DNA of 64,000 nucleotides from Orthonyx spaldingii (taxonomy: Eukaryota; Chordata; Aves; Passeriformes; Orthonychidae), in contig VZTJ01004403.1 in NCBI GenBank assembly GCA_013397795.1, positions 1 to 64,000 of the forward strand, given 5' to 3'. Below are positions 51,790 through 63,155 of the stretch, one piece after another. Below the pieces are notes generated by a model. It searched no databases, was not told the origin of the DNA, and saw only the letters and a list, made by a program, of their open reading frames with translations. The first letter of the stretch is position 1; every line of letters starts with the position of its first letter. The translations under genes were made by a program, and so were the position numbers.

Positions 51790-51830
51790 GACTAGTAAAT
51801 TAGTAATTAGTGATTAGTAATGCAATTATC
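51790..51830. promoter_or_regulatory. Cluster of homeodomain-type TAAT/ATTA cores
   Basis: Five or more ATTAG or TAAT cores lie within about 40 bases (AAATTAGTAATTAGTGATTA). This is a sequence pattern only. Confidence 0.3.
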
Positions 51831-54800
51831 ATATTAAAAGAGTTCAACAGGGCTCAACATATTGTAAAATTAGAAGTCAGTCAATACCACGGCCATCATA
51901 TAGAATAGCATTGATTGGATGTACTAAATGTGAGCCTTGATGACAATTGATCACGATGAACTCTGCTCACAGAGGAGTCTGGTACACTAATTGAGGAGCC
52001 ATCCTTAAACAGAATAATAAATAGAGGAGGAGGGGAGAGGAGAAATTGCTACAAAGCTAAGGTCCTGCCTCTCTGTGCAACAAAACAATAAAAAACCAAA
52101 GAGCCAGGAAGGCCTCTGTCTCTGCTGGATGTCCACTAACTTCCAAGCCTCCTTTTCCAACACGAAATGAACCTGTGAACTCCTCACAGGTCATCTCCAC
52201 AATCTGTGCCACAGCTGGGAAACCTGCTCAAAAGAGCCTGAACAACACCTCAGCAGAAACATTTCCAGAAGCAAATTCCACAAAGAGGCCAGAAACCCCA
52301 GAGGTCTCATCTGTGACACATATGACCCATCTCCATTGGTCTGCTTGAAATCAGGCCTCAGACTGCATGTGTAACCAAAATATGTTCCTTAGAGTGAGGA
52401 GCTGCCCAGGCGACTTTTCTTGGTATTGTTCAGGGCAAGCTGCACATGGACGAGTTTGAGTGAAATGCTGGGTTGTTAAATTTGGCACTAACAGTCTGTA
52501 GTTCTCACTACAGCTCAAGGAAATGCATGCTAGTAGAAAACAAGTTCAGACCATCTTCATTATCCTGAAAACTTATTCTGAAAGCATCCCCAGTCTCAGA
52601 TCAAGATCAAACAGCATCAAGGTACTGAAGAAACTAATCCCAGCAAGTGCTGTACTGCCTCCAGGATGATCCCAGGTTTATCACTTCTACTGAGATTTAA
52701 AATATGAAAAGAAAAGCTCAGGGGTTAGACCCCTACCTGATTTTGAATGAACTAAAGGACAGAAGTAGTTCTGATTTTGATTTGTGACAGGGAAGAGATG
52801 GCCTGGAGAAACCCCACACAGCACAGGCTGCTGAAACTTCAAGCAAGCACAAGTTTTGCTGGTAGTAAACCACGACCAATATTCAAAAATCCAGTGTTTG
52901 GGGTATGCAACGTTATTTCTACATTTTCATAGTTTCCTGGAAATGGGATAGCGGGCTGTGCAAGGCAGTTAACTGCCAATGCCTGGACACCACCAGATGG
53001 CTCCCGTTGCACAGCTCTTCTAACGCTCGGAGGTGCAGTCACGGGAACGCACCTTGAACAGCCAGCCGGTCGAGAAAAGTCGAGATGAGCATTTAAACGT
53101 TCCCAAATGTAACACACAGCGGCAGAAAAAGACATTTGGAGCCAAGGGCATAAAGGACTTAAGCCACATCAATCAGTGTTAACATGTAGGTATGTTACAG
53201 GGAAAGATTCTTACAAAAATGAACATACTGCCTGAGTTTCATTAAGGACCTATAGGAGAAGTTTTTAACATATATCTGGTTTTCCATCCACACAGCTGTT
53301 CAAACAGTGATGTCTTCAAGAGATAGAAGCAGCAGCCATTTTCATTCTCCACCTCACCCGCATAGCGAGGGGGAGTTATTTTATTCATTCATTTCAACCT
53401 ACATTTATTTTCAACTTGTGGCTCATTTCCTTAGGCAGTTCAAGTCCAGGATGAATGCACCTAAGACCGCTGTGGTTTGTTTCAGTTTCCTGATGCATTA
53501 GTGCCACAACAACAGGTAGCATCCCTTACATGCTTCATACATAGGTACCAGCCATCAGCAGCAAATTACAAAACAAGGCTACTCACAATGTAGGTTTTCT
53601 CTGCACTGGTTAGCTGTATCAGATTTAATTTGGAGATGAGGTCATCCAATCAATTCAAACAACAAGGCTCCTTGGTTAAGGAGCTGAAGAGAAAATACAT
53701 TAAATAGTAAGCAGCAGAGGAAGTTTGTGCTTTGGAGGAAGATAGGGCTCACAGGCTTGTCCAAGATGATGATACACCTTGTCTGTGTTGTTTGCACAGC
53801 TATCAGACAAAAAATAAATAAACAAAACAACCAAAACCATTATTTACACTGACAGTGTTTGTTGTTGGGTTTTTTCCCTTGATTGGCTTTGTTTCGGGCA
53901 TTGATTGCCTGATCCACCCTAATACTACATTTGCTTCCATTTTAGCCTATCATTTGGTACAAATGAGCATGAGACCACTCTGCATTTGATCCTGCAAAGG
54001 TACATGGTAAAAAAGAGGAGCTCTAATAATTTAGAAGCCTGGTTCCTGCATGACCAGTGAAAGATAAGCAAAGAGGAAGAGTAACACAGGTGCAATATTC
54101 TTGATTGTGAAAAATAAGCTGATTGTCAGCTTCCCACTCATGTGTTGTCATAAGAACATGTTCTTTTTACTGTTACCATGCCCTCCTGGTGAAGGAGGAG
54201 AACACACTTATCTATGGAGACCTTTTGGATAATAATCAATTCCTCCATAACCTTGGCACTCTAAAAGCAGTATACAATTTCAGGTAAAAGCAATTACCAA
54301 GGCCTCTGCTGATATATTCTGTACGTCATTTGCATTTCAAGAGAAAAGAAAGGAGGAGCTGGAAGATAGGTAGACAAAATAACACCAAAAATCAGAAACA
54401 CTTCTTTAAAGTAGGGCAAAACAAAGTAGTCCCTATTTCAAATCAGATTGGCATTTTTACCAGCAGCTAACAAAGCACACTTCACTTGTCATTGACAAGT
54501 TTGTGGGTTCATCACTTGCTTTATAGTTCCCCATTCTATATATAAGCACCCACTTCACAGAGTTTTCAGCTTCCTTTGCCAAGACAGCCCAAAAATGGCT
54601 GAGAAAATACTGACAATTCCACCATTCTCTCACAGATGACACAATACTCATACATGCAGAGATCTGAGCTTTACTTTTGCACAACTTGGAGACATAACCA
54701 TAATGAGGATCACAAGTTCAAAGGCTCCTCTCCACTTGGTGAGCTGGAGAAGTGTTGCAGGACAGGAAGATAAGGCATATCATCTCCTAATTTCTTAAGA

Positions 54801-56374
54801 AGCTAAAAATTTCCAACAGTTGTTCTTTATCTTCCCATATTTTCCTGTGTCTGGCCCCTCTTTTTGCCTATTCAGTATCCCGTTTTACCTCTAAGCAGGA
54901 AGAAAGCACACAGTAGTGTGGGAAGGATGCTCTCAACACTTGTCTTATTGCAGTCTCTCTTCGCGACTCTCAGAAATCAGTCACACAGAAGGAAAATCTC
55001 CCAGTTTTAAACTCTGGCATACTGAAGACATTTGAGAGTTATCAGGATTTTCAATCACATTTCTTCACACTTTTATACCTAAAAAATAAATCGACCGCTT
55101 AAACAGCCATGGGAGCACATCTTACTACAGTTGGGAGCAAGTAGACCTGTTCCAAAGCAGGAGAGTCTGAGGCAATTTTCCTTACTGCTGGCATTCTCCC
55201 TGCCTGGGTAGTAAAAGCTGTGCAAAAGGGAAGACTCTCCTACTGCTTACCCATGACACCAACACTTGGACTGACTGATTCACCAAAGAAATTCACACAC
55301 CTGTAGTAATGCCAGGCCTGGCCACAGAACAGAAGAACTCAGTTCCCTGCTACTTCTGTGCTATGCAGCCTCAGGGCAATTATCACGTCTGTTTGCCCCT
55401 CCCCTGGATATTGTTTTTCTAGACTTTCCAGGGCTTGGTAGAGCTGTATCTGTGCATCTGTCCCTCTGCAGGATGTATTTGTGCTCACCAAGTCTGACTC
55501 TCTGTCTTTTCTGAGACTTCAGCCAACAGGCAGCTGTCATGTAAACATTATTAACTGTTCTTACCAATGTCTGTCTAAAGAGCTCCTTGGCCAAAACAGC
55601 ACCTATTTGTGCGTGTTTCATTAGTGACATTCAGATAGTTAAAGAAGCCAGATCCTTCCGTATGGGAGCTACTTACCAGGAGAGCAAATATTTTATACCA
55701 AAAAATACTATAGGAGACAGAAATATTCCCATTGCATACTCCTTAAGTGCACTTGCTCTATTCCTGGAGAATGGGCTTGTCAGAGGGCAAATCCTCAGCC
55801 TTCACATCCAGTGGTAACACAAGCAGGTGGCTATCCAGAAATAACAGCAACAAAGGACAGTGGACATAACATCACAGATTTTTTTTAATTCATGTAATGA
55901 ATACAAACAGACATAGAAATGGATCTAACAAAACCACAAGATATAATTTAAAAACACAATATATTTTCTATGACACTATTCTTGCCTGTGACTAATTTAT
56001 CTCAGCTTCACACACCCAGGCATCAGGGGCATGCTGCCGTGGACACTGTTCTGCTCTACATCACAGCAGAAAACTTTCTACAATGCATCCTTGTGACACG
56101 GAGGAGAAAGTCAGCATCTGCTTTTTTCCCTCTGACATCCAACACTTCCTCTCCAACATGCAATTCAGAAGACATATTTTGGTGAACTGTTTCATGTCAT
56201 CTGACATCAGATCTCTCTCTAGAGCAACATGGTTACTGTGGCTCATAGGAATACTGCTAGTCCAAGTCCCTAGAGAGAATCTAGGAGTACAGAGGTGTTT
56301 TATTACAAGTAACCATTTAAGTCCTCAAGGTACTGCAAATATTTTTAAATGGTATTTTTATGAACATAATTAAT

Positions 56375-56414
56375 TTTATTGCAGATTCTTCTCAGCCTTG
56401 GGGAGAATTTTATT
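56375..56414 (-). terminator. Candidate poly(A) signals of the GPAT3-like gene
   Basis: Minus-strand AATAAA at 56409-56414 and at 56375-56380, about 195 and 230 bases beyond the stop codon. Confidence 0.45.
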
Positions 56415-56608
56415 AGAATATTGTATGTTTTCCTATTTATAAAATTATAGTATTTTTCTTTAAATAAGGACATCTCTTTATGGTTTCCCTGCTGTGTCAC
56501 ATGCAAAATATCTTACAGGGACAGAAGGAAAACATGTTTGGTTTAATATAAAACCAGTCTATTTTCTGGTAGATAGGTCATGGAAAAACGAGAAAAAATA
56601 AATAGCAT

Positions 56609-56723
56609 TTAACAAACATTTCCATTTCCCACAGATCCATTTTCTATTACTATCTGGCAATACTTTTTCTGTTGCTCTTCCTTGAAAGACTCTTTGACCT
56701 TTTTCCTTTTCAGTCCCCCATCC
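56609..56723 (-). CDS. GPAT3-like coding exon 12 and stop
   Basis: Encodes Asp-Gly-Gly-Leu-Lys-Arg-Lys-Lys-Val-Lys-Glu and a tail ending Gly-Asn-Val-Cys, then TAA at 56609-56611. It is four residues shorter than the GPAT3 tail. Confidence 0.94.
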
Positions 56724-59700
56724 CTGAAAGAGAAAAGAAACAGCCTTAAACTCACTTCAGGGTCAAGGCAGAAAAACATTACTATATTTAGACTATGTAG
56801 TCAGAGAAGCTTCCACTCTTAATGTTGACTTTTGTAAGACAATGCTAAGTGATTTATGCTGCCAAGACTTATCACACAACAATACCCTTCTTTTAACCCA
56901 GAATTTAACAGGCAAGTAATTAATTTTCACCTAATACTGCCTGCTGTCTAGATCCACCTGTCAGCTCTGTTTCTCTCTATCTACCATATTACTCTATTCT
57001 AATGGAATTTTTCAAGTAGTATTTTCTGAATCAGAGTCAGTAAGGTGATGGACTACAATGCAAACAAAGCGAGTTTTAAAGGATTCCATGCCAATGTTTC
57101 AGAATACAAAACAACTAAATATGCTTTAAACCCAGTTCCAGACGTGTTGCTTCTTACCACGGAAGCACAGACATTCCTGCCCGAGCAGCAATGACAGCCT
57201 TGACTCTGTCAGCAAAGTGAACAGCATCTTCTTCTTCCTGAAAAAATATATGAATATATTGCTTTACAGCATAGACATTTTCTCTGTGCCTCACCTAGAG
57301 AGGTTTTGTCAGACAGCAGGCACTGTGGTCTATGTCAGACCCACAAGTTGAATGTGACCTGCAGGGCAGTTCCAGCTGATCCTGGTTTGCCACTATTTGG
57401 TGCCAAAAAGAACTAAGTAGGAAGCTCTCTGGCTTCTGGGGCAATTTCAAACAGCACACAGCTTGAAGTCCCAGGCCTGGCCAGAGCAGGGGATGCATCC
57501 CACATAAATCCATGCTCACTTAAATTTGAGGCTATAGTGTTGCTTCCTGACCTTTGTCCATTAAGTTATCGACAAAGATTCACAAACACCTTGTGCAGTA
57601 ACACAGACATCCTTCCATCCAGACAACATTTCACAAGCACTTTCAAAACATACAAAAGCATAAGAACCTCTTTGACCATTGGTGGCAGGTACCACACATT
57701 GCAGACAATAGCCCAGCTGGTCAACACATTAAAAGCATAGGTCATCATAGAATGCTTTGTGCTGTTCCAGAAGGCATCTCCAAAGTGGGGGTCATACTGG
57801 AAGACAAGAAGAATAAGATGCCTTGGTTTCAATTACATAAACTGCTTTTTTTTCTGGCCACAAGGTCACAATTCAACTTACTAAATAAGGGGCAAATCTA
57901 ATTACACCTCCAGAAAGCATCAGTAAATTCAGAGTAAAGCTCCAATATTTATTACAAGTTTCTAACAGTTAACATTTACCAGCAATGCATGACCTCAAAC
58001 TATGACAGACCTATTGAAACACAACTATAGCAGAAGATTTATTCAAAAATGTAAAAACTTGTCATCTACAGATATGCTGACTAGAAAGGTTTCCTTGAAA
58101 ATGCTCACACCAGTTTTAACAATTTCCATAAGATCAGGCAACGTTATAGTTCCAGAAAAAGTAACTAATGTTTCCAGATCTAGAGTGACCTGGCTAATGC
58201 TACTCAGAAAGACTTGGAAATGCCAAGAAAACTGCCTTTATCCTCAAAGCACACAAGAGCCAAGAAAACTGCCTTTATCCTCAAAGCACACAAGAGCCAG
58301 GAACCTAGGACAAAAATGTTTCCCTTACTGCTTAAAACCACAAAAAGTTTCTCTCTCAGGGCTTATTCAGTACTTTATTCACACCAAACATACCCCTTTT
58401 CAAGGCTTACACATGAACAGCTTCTCTGACAAGAGAAGCATTTGCAAACAATCCTTCCAGGTCTGGAAAACTGCAGTACAGTACCTTGATTGCTACTGGA
58501 TGGATGGTTCCTCCTACCTCAAAGCTTCCCTTCTTAAACATCATTACTGATGTGTTGTTAATGCAGGTACCTGATCAGAATTAAAACAGATGAAGGGCTT
58601 AATTCACTTTGAGAAAAGTATCAGGAAATGAATCCTAAACTGTCTTAAGGAGACTTAGTTGCTAAAGGAGAAAGTAAGCTTGAGTTCTGGAACATAATCC
58701 CTGAGCCTTGTATGTCTTCTTTATGTTATATACTAAAGCAATTAATTCTATAAACTACAAACAAACACCTCACTTGTAAAGACTGGATATAATAAACTGC
58801 ATTCAATGGCAAGAAGTGAGAAGAGCAATAAAATCCATACAGTTGTTTCCTACCTTCTGGAAAAATTAAAATGGGTAACTTCGCCTTATCTGCAATGTGT
58901 TCTCTAATTCTGTGGAGAGAAAATAAAATTTGAAGGTATACTTCATATTTATGTTTGTCCAAGAATCTAAACATCCATTACTTCTCACATAGGACAAGAA
59001 ACGTCTTTGTTCAATTGCTCTTTGCCAGTCACTTGCCTCAGCTGGAACATGCTCTGGTTTCAGGCCTTTGTCTCAGTATCTCTTGCTAATTAAAAAAATT
59101 TATTTTCTACAAAGCTCTGTGAAGTTTCAATTTACCATTTCAACCAAAGAATGGTGGTACTTGAAGCTTGTGAAAATAACTTCCCAGATTCTAGCTAAGA
59201 ATGCCGCCAAACTTTTCTTTAGAATGAAATATACTCCAAATTTCTAGTTTCATGTCTTCTAGGTTCACAACATCAGTTTTATGTCCACCTAATGATTCTC
59301 CACATTTAGTTAAGTGACAGGTCACTATCTTAGTACATTTGCTGCATGACTTAAAACCACAAGTATCACCACTAAACAGATTACTGACACCAAAATCTGT
59401 CATTTTCCAAGACAACTGTCTTTCCTATGACTGAAGAGCATGGAGCTCCTCTCCAGTCTGCATTAAAGAACAAAACCAAAATATCGGATATCAAAAAAAA
59501 AAACCCAAAAAGCCCAACAAAACAACTGATGACAAAAAAATGACAATACTGATGACAAATTACCACACCTGACCAGACAAGGAAGCAAACACGTCACTAC
59601 CTTACTTTTTCCTCACCAGATGACGGTCTTTCATTTCTGAGCGTTCAAACAAGACATGCTGAGATGTTTGCATGCAGGATTTTTGAATAAGTCCCATAAG

Positions 59701-62700
59701 CCCTCCATGTACTTGGCCAACCTATAAGCCCAAAAGAAACTTGTTACAAAGCAAACACATATACACACACTTAAGTGATTTAATTCTAAACACCGTTTCT
59801 AATCTTATTGACAAATTATACCAACCCCTTTGGTCATAAATGTGCACACAGCTGCCTGCATCTGGTTTTTTGCAGTCCAGAATGCAAGTTTGAATGCTGT
59901 CAAATCCCAATCTTTCTACCAGTAAGTTTATCCTCTTACCCAACACTACATCTACGGGCATCTCAACATTATTGATATTTACCCACTGTCTTGTTCATAC
60001 CAAGGAATAGCATCCATCACTGGCCAGGATTAGAACATCCAGTGGAGATGTGTGGTTGGCTACACAGATGCCTCCTTCCTGTGGCTTGTTTTCCCTACAA
60101 TAACAACCACAAAAGTAATTAGTTAATGTTCATTCTCCGGACTACAGGCCCCATCAGGTGGAAAACACTGAAAAATATCTAAGTATCTGAAGGCAGTACT
60201 ACATGACCTACACACACCCTGCCAATACACAACAGGAAACACAGTAGGGCATGTGAACCTCCTGACAGAGTCTGGATGATCCAAACAGCTTTTTGGATCA
60301 AGTTGTACCATCGCCAAGTACCCAGGTAGTAATGGAATAAGAATCCTGCTCCAAAACTTGAAATGTTAAATACTGCAAGAAATCAATTCCAGACTAACAA
60401 GGGCAGGGTGGCACCACTCACCTGTTGTGGAAATGAACAAGGCCACTCAGACATCGGACACCTAAGGTGGCACATATCATCTGGACCTGGTTGCTCAGCC
60501 AGCCTTTAACTCTAAAAGAAATTAAGCCATAGAGACATTTCCAGTTCTATGGAGTCACATGTAAGACAATGCAGTGTCAACTCTCTTGAGTTATCTTCAA
60601 TTTCTGTTACTAGAAAGGCCATACAAAGGCTTATACTGCATGTCTGCTTTCAGATGCCATTGCCATAACTCCCTCTCACAGCACTCCATAAGTTTACAGG
60701 ACAGAAAAAGTCACCCCATGATAGTCCACATCAGTCCTCTGGACTCCAGCAGTGTTCCAACTACTAGTTCAAATCCTTAAAGAAATACAGTAGAAATTGA
60801 AAGAGCCCTCAGTAAGCACCTACCTGCCATTTGGAAACTGTCCCACTACTGTAGTGGCCAACACCAGCAACAGGATGCTGAAAACAGACAAGCAGATGCT
60901 ACAAAGTAAAATAATCTTAATTAAATGCCAAGGAGCAAAACTGGAGGAATGAGCAAGAAGGTATTTTTATTTGGCCCTTTGATCCACTTCACAGTGCTTC
61001 CTTCCAGCATTAATAGCATCTAACTAGCAACAAACCACTTGCTAACTAGCACACAAACCACTTAATTCATCTTTTCTGTATTTTAAAAACAAATTAATTA
61101 CCAATAAAACACATGGAGCATGAGAAATTTACTTTTTTTTTGGAATATTTGAATTTAGATGGCTTCTTGGAAAGGTCATGCCAGGTTCTCCTTCCTGTAC
61201 TAGCCAATAGTATATTATTTCACAACTTCTGTAAAAAGTACCATGAAAAACGATCCAAACAAACTCTGGCTCACCGGAAAGGCAGCAGGAGGCAATACCG
61301 AATTAGGATGCCAGTGACCCACACAGCAGCCAGTTTCCAGCTGACATGGTGCAGGTTGGCATTGGTTCTGCTGAGGAGATTCCAGGACAGCAGCTCCTCG
61401 GAGGAGAACCGTCGAGTGACTTCATCTTCCGCAACTGCCTCACAGCCCTTCTTGGAGAAGTACATGACATCAGCAAGGCTGAAGCATCCTCGGCACCGGC
61501 CAGCAATCTCCTCTTCCATGGGGGTCTCATCTCTCTGGATGATCCCTGCATGAGGAAATGAGCCTTCCTTCCACAGGGTGAAATGAACAATATTGATTCC
61601 GAAGAGAGTAAAATACATGTGCTTTTTAGAAATAGCTCTCCTCCTACTCAAGCACCATAATGGCATTGCTATGCCTCATTTATGTACTGACAGCTCATTC
61701 CACAAGTTACATCTCTAATCCTATGCCATATAACCCCCCCCCAAATTGCTGAGGAAGGAGAAAAGGATTCAGATCAAGTTGCAAATAAAACCTTGAGCAC
61801 AACGCCTACTTCATTGTCATTTATCAAACAACATAGGTACTCACACCAAAAAATGTCACCAATACACTGCCAAGATGGCAGATCCCTCCTGGTGCCCTGA
61901 CTCAAATTCAGGCAGTGTTTCTTTGATTGTTGTTCTTGCTGCTGTTGATTAGCTCTATTGTTTCCCAGCTGTAACAAATACCTTCCTCTGACATTTTTTT
62001 TCTTGGAACCTTCTATCTTCCCCATCCCTTCTTTAAGGGTCACTTCACCACAAAGAAACTTGGAAGTACCTACATTTCCCCCCCAGACATACACAGCATT
62101 ACACAGATACATTGTGCAGGAAGAATGACAGCACATTCATGCTCTGCTATTTGTAAAATTACACCTCATAGGACAGCCACACAGCAAGTCTCAGATGTTT
62201 GCTGAGGTCACTCTGAGACCAGATTCTTATCTGGCTGGTTACAGTGACTAAAATTCTCTTGATTCATACCAGCTAACACTTGGCTTTTTTGTTTGCCTCC
62301 CTGCCCTTTTTTTTTTTTTTNNNNTTTTTTTTTTTTTTTTTTTTTTTGAGGGGGTGTATTGAATGACATTAAATATGCATTATAAAAATACACTTACTTT
62401 ATCTAGATCAACCAACTTCCCCCCATCAGAATCACAAAACTTTTCTCCATCTGTACTTCAGTAAAACCTTCAACACCCAGGAAATCATCAGTATCTGACA
62501 AACCAAGCAGCCTACGTGACTAATGACTAAAACTGGCACTACAAGTAAAAGGATTACTATGAGAACTTAACCCACTCCCCTTTGGTCAAAGAAGAAAGGA
62601 AAAACAGCTGGGGGAAAAATTATTTGGATTTTATCTTCATGCCTAGAGAAGAGGGCAAATTGTAACTGTGATCCATGAGATGCTGTAACTGTTTTACTTG

Positions 62701-63155
62701 AGAGACCCTGGATTTTTTGCGTGCTAGGAGTTACAAGAAGCAAAAGATAATCATGCAGAGCCATTTCAAGCACAAAGAACACTCATTCCTCCCAGTGCTG
62801 TGCAGAGAGAGCTGATGGAGCCAGAAAGCACAAAACACTTATGAAAACAGGGTCAGCTTCCCAAATGTTTATCAGCAATGCCTTTCTATACCCACATTAT
62901 TATCTAACTCCTTTTAGTCACAAGACTCAATCATTCAGAGATTATCTTGCTTATAAATGCTTTTGTAGGTTTGTAACTTCAAGAGATATTTGTCCATCAA
63001 ACTCCTTTCTAAGTAAGATTGTTAAATAGTTGTCTTTTTACAAGATACATAGTGTTGTGTCCCCTTCATCCAGAAATCTTACCAGTGGAGATTAAATTTT
63101 CAAGTGCCAGCGCCTTCTGCTTTTTTACTCCCTCCTCAATCTGCAGGGTGGCCCA
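56609..63155 (-). CDS. GPAT3-like tandem paralog, coding exons 2-12 (5' partial)
   Basis: A second glycerol-3-phosphate acyltransferase of the GPAT3/GPAT4 family, expected at the ER membrane. Exons: 63083-63155, 61275-61545, 60824-60898, 60422-60511, 60001-60094, 59606-59721, 58854-58909, 58485-58570, 57668-57796, 57158-57237, 56609-56723. They join without stops into 394 residues. Exons 2-11 match GPAT3 in length and phase exactly; exon 12 is 12 bases shorter. Block I is Asn-His-Thr-Ser-Pro-Leu-Asp and block III Phe-Pro-Glu-Gly, both intact, but the block II Arg is Lys (59680-59682). The exon 5 and exon 7 parts are strongly changed, while exon 9 is nearly identical. Exon 1 is not in the 845 bases to the right edge; GPAT3 intron 1 is almost 10 kb, so it is probably outside. 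It looks like an intact, diverged gene rather than a pseudogene. Confidence 0.94.
57158..57237 (-). CDS. GPAT3-like coding exon 11
   Basis: 80 bases between TTTTTTCAG and GTAAGA. Encodes Glu-Asp-Ala-Val-His-Phe-Ala-Asp-Arg-Val. The Gly-Gly-Leu-Thr-Glu of GPAT3 is Ala-Gly-Met-Ser-Val. Confidence 0.94.
57668..57796 (-). CDS. GPAT3-like coding exon 10
   Basis: 129 bases, both ends phase 0. Tyr-Asp-Pro-His-Phe-Gly-Asp-Ala-Phe-Trp and Thr-Ser-Trp-Ala-Ile-Val-Cys are kept, with a changed middle. The donor is GAG|GTTCTT, a poor match to consensus. Confidence 0.9.
58223..58296. repeat. Perfect 37-base tandem duplication in the GPAT3-like intron 9
   Basis: 58223-58259 and 58260-58296 are identical. 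It lies between exons 9 and 10 and does not touch coding sequence. Confidence 0.97.
58485..58570 (-). CDS. GPAT3-like coding exon 9, block IV
   Basis: 86 bases. Only two of 29 residues differ from GPAT3 (Met to Val, Tyr to His). Ends Pro-Val-Ala-Ile-Lys before GTACTG. Confidence 0.95.
58854..58909 (-). CDS. GPAT3-like coding exon 8, block III
   Basis: 56 bases encoding Leu-Pro-Ile-Leu-Ile-Phe-Pro-Glu, donor GTAGGA. Confidence 0.95.
59606..59721 (-). CDS. GPAT3-like coding exon 7, altered block II
   Basis: Begins Val-Gly-Gln-Val-His-Gly-Gly-Leu-Met-Gly like GPAT3 but continues Leu-Ile-Gln-Lys-Ser-Cys-Met. The Lys-Ala-Cys-Pro-His-Val-Trp stretch of GPAT3 is replaced. Phe-Glu-Arg-Ser-Glu and Lys-Asp-Arg-His-Leu-Val are kept. 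116 bases, donor AA|GTAAGG. Confidence 0.94.
60001..60094 (-). CDS. GPAT3-like coding exon 6, block I
   Basis: Carries Asn-His-Thr-Ser-Pro-Leu-Asp, an intact HX4D. 94 bases, donor GTATGA. Confidence 0.95.
60422..60511 (-). CDS. GPAT3-like coding exon 5
   Basis: 90 bases between TTTTAG and GTGAGT. It keeps Val-Lys, Leu-Ser and Leu-Ser-Gly positions, but fewer than half of the 31 residues match GPAT3. Confidence 0.92.
60824..60898 (-). CDS. GPAT3-like coding exon 4
   Basis: Second membrane helix, ending Thr-Thr-Val-Val-Gly-Gln-Phe-Pro-Asn-Gly. The acceptor TTTGTAG at 60899-60900 gives 75 bases, equal to GPAT3. An inner TTTTCAG would drop six residues and is disfavoured. Confidence 0.9.
61275..61545 (-). 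CDS. GPAT3-like coding exon 3
   Basis: Encodes Gly-Ile-Ile-Gln-Arg-Asp-Glu-Thr-Pro-Met-Glu, Glu-Asp-Glu-Val-Thr-Arg-Arg-Phe-Ser-Ser-Glu-Glu, and the first paired membrane helix. 271 bases, donor CG|GTGAGC. Confidence 0.95.
62307..62347. repeat. Poly-T tract with an assembly gap of four N
   Basis: Long T homopolymer interrupted by N at 62321-62324, within intron 2 of the GPAT3-like gene. The true length is unknown. Confidence 0.95.
63083..63155 (-). CDS. GPAT3-like coding exon 2
   Basis: Starts Trp-Ala-Thr-Leu-Gln after GGGAACAG and ends before GTAAGA. 73 bases, phase 1, as in GPAT3. The linker after the first residues has diverged. Confidence 0.9.

Larger units (their letters stand above)
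46900..56370. other. Intergenic DNA between the two acyltransferase genes
   Basis: No exon, RNA gene or repeat of known type is recognised. The part from about 51200 to 52000 is very AT-rich with many TAAT cores. Confidence 0.5.

Noticed and set aside
58002..58550. Plus-strand open frame of 182 codons
   Set aside because: It runs antisense over paralog exon 9, and its length comes partly from the 37-base duplication. No domain is recognised.
60824..60880. Inner splice acceptor for paralog exon 4
   Set aside because: It would remove six residues of the membrane helix. The outer acceptor restores the exact 75-base length seen in GPAT3.
61113..61553. Plus-strand open frame of 146 codons
   Set aside because: Its second half is the antisense shadow of paralog exon 3.
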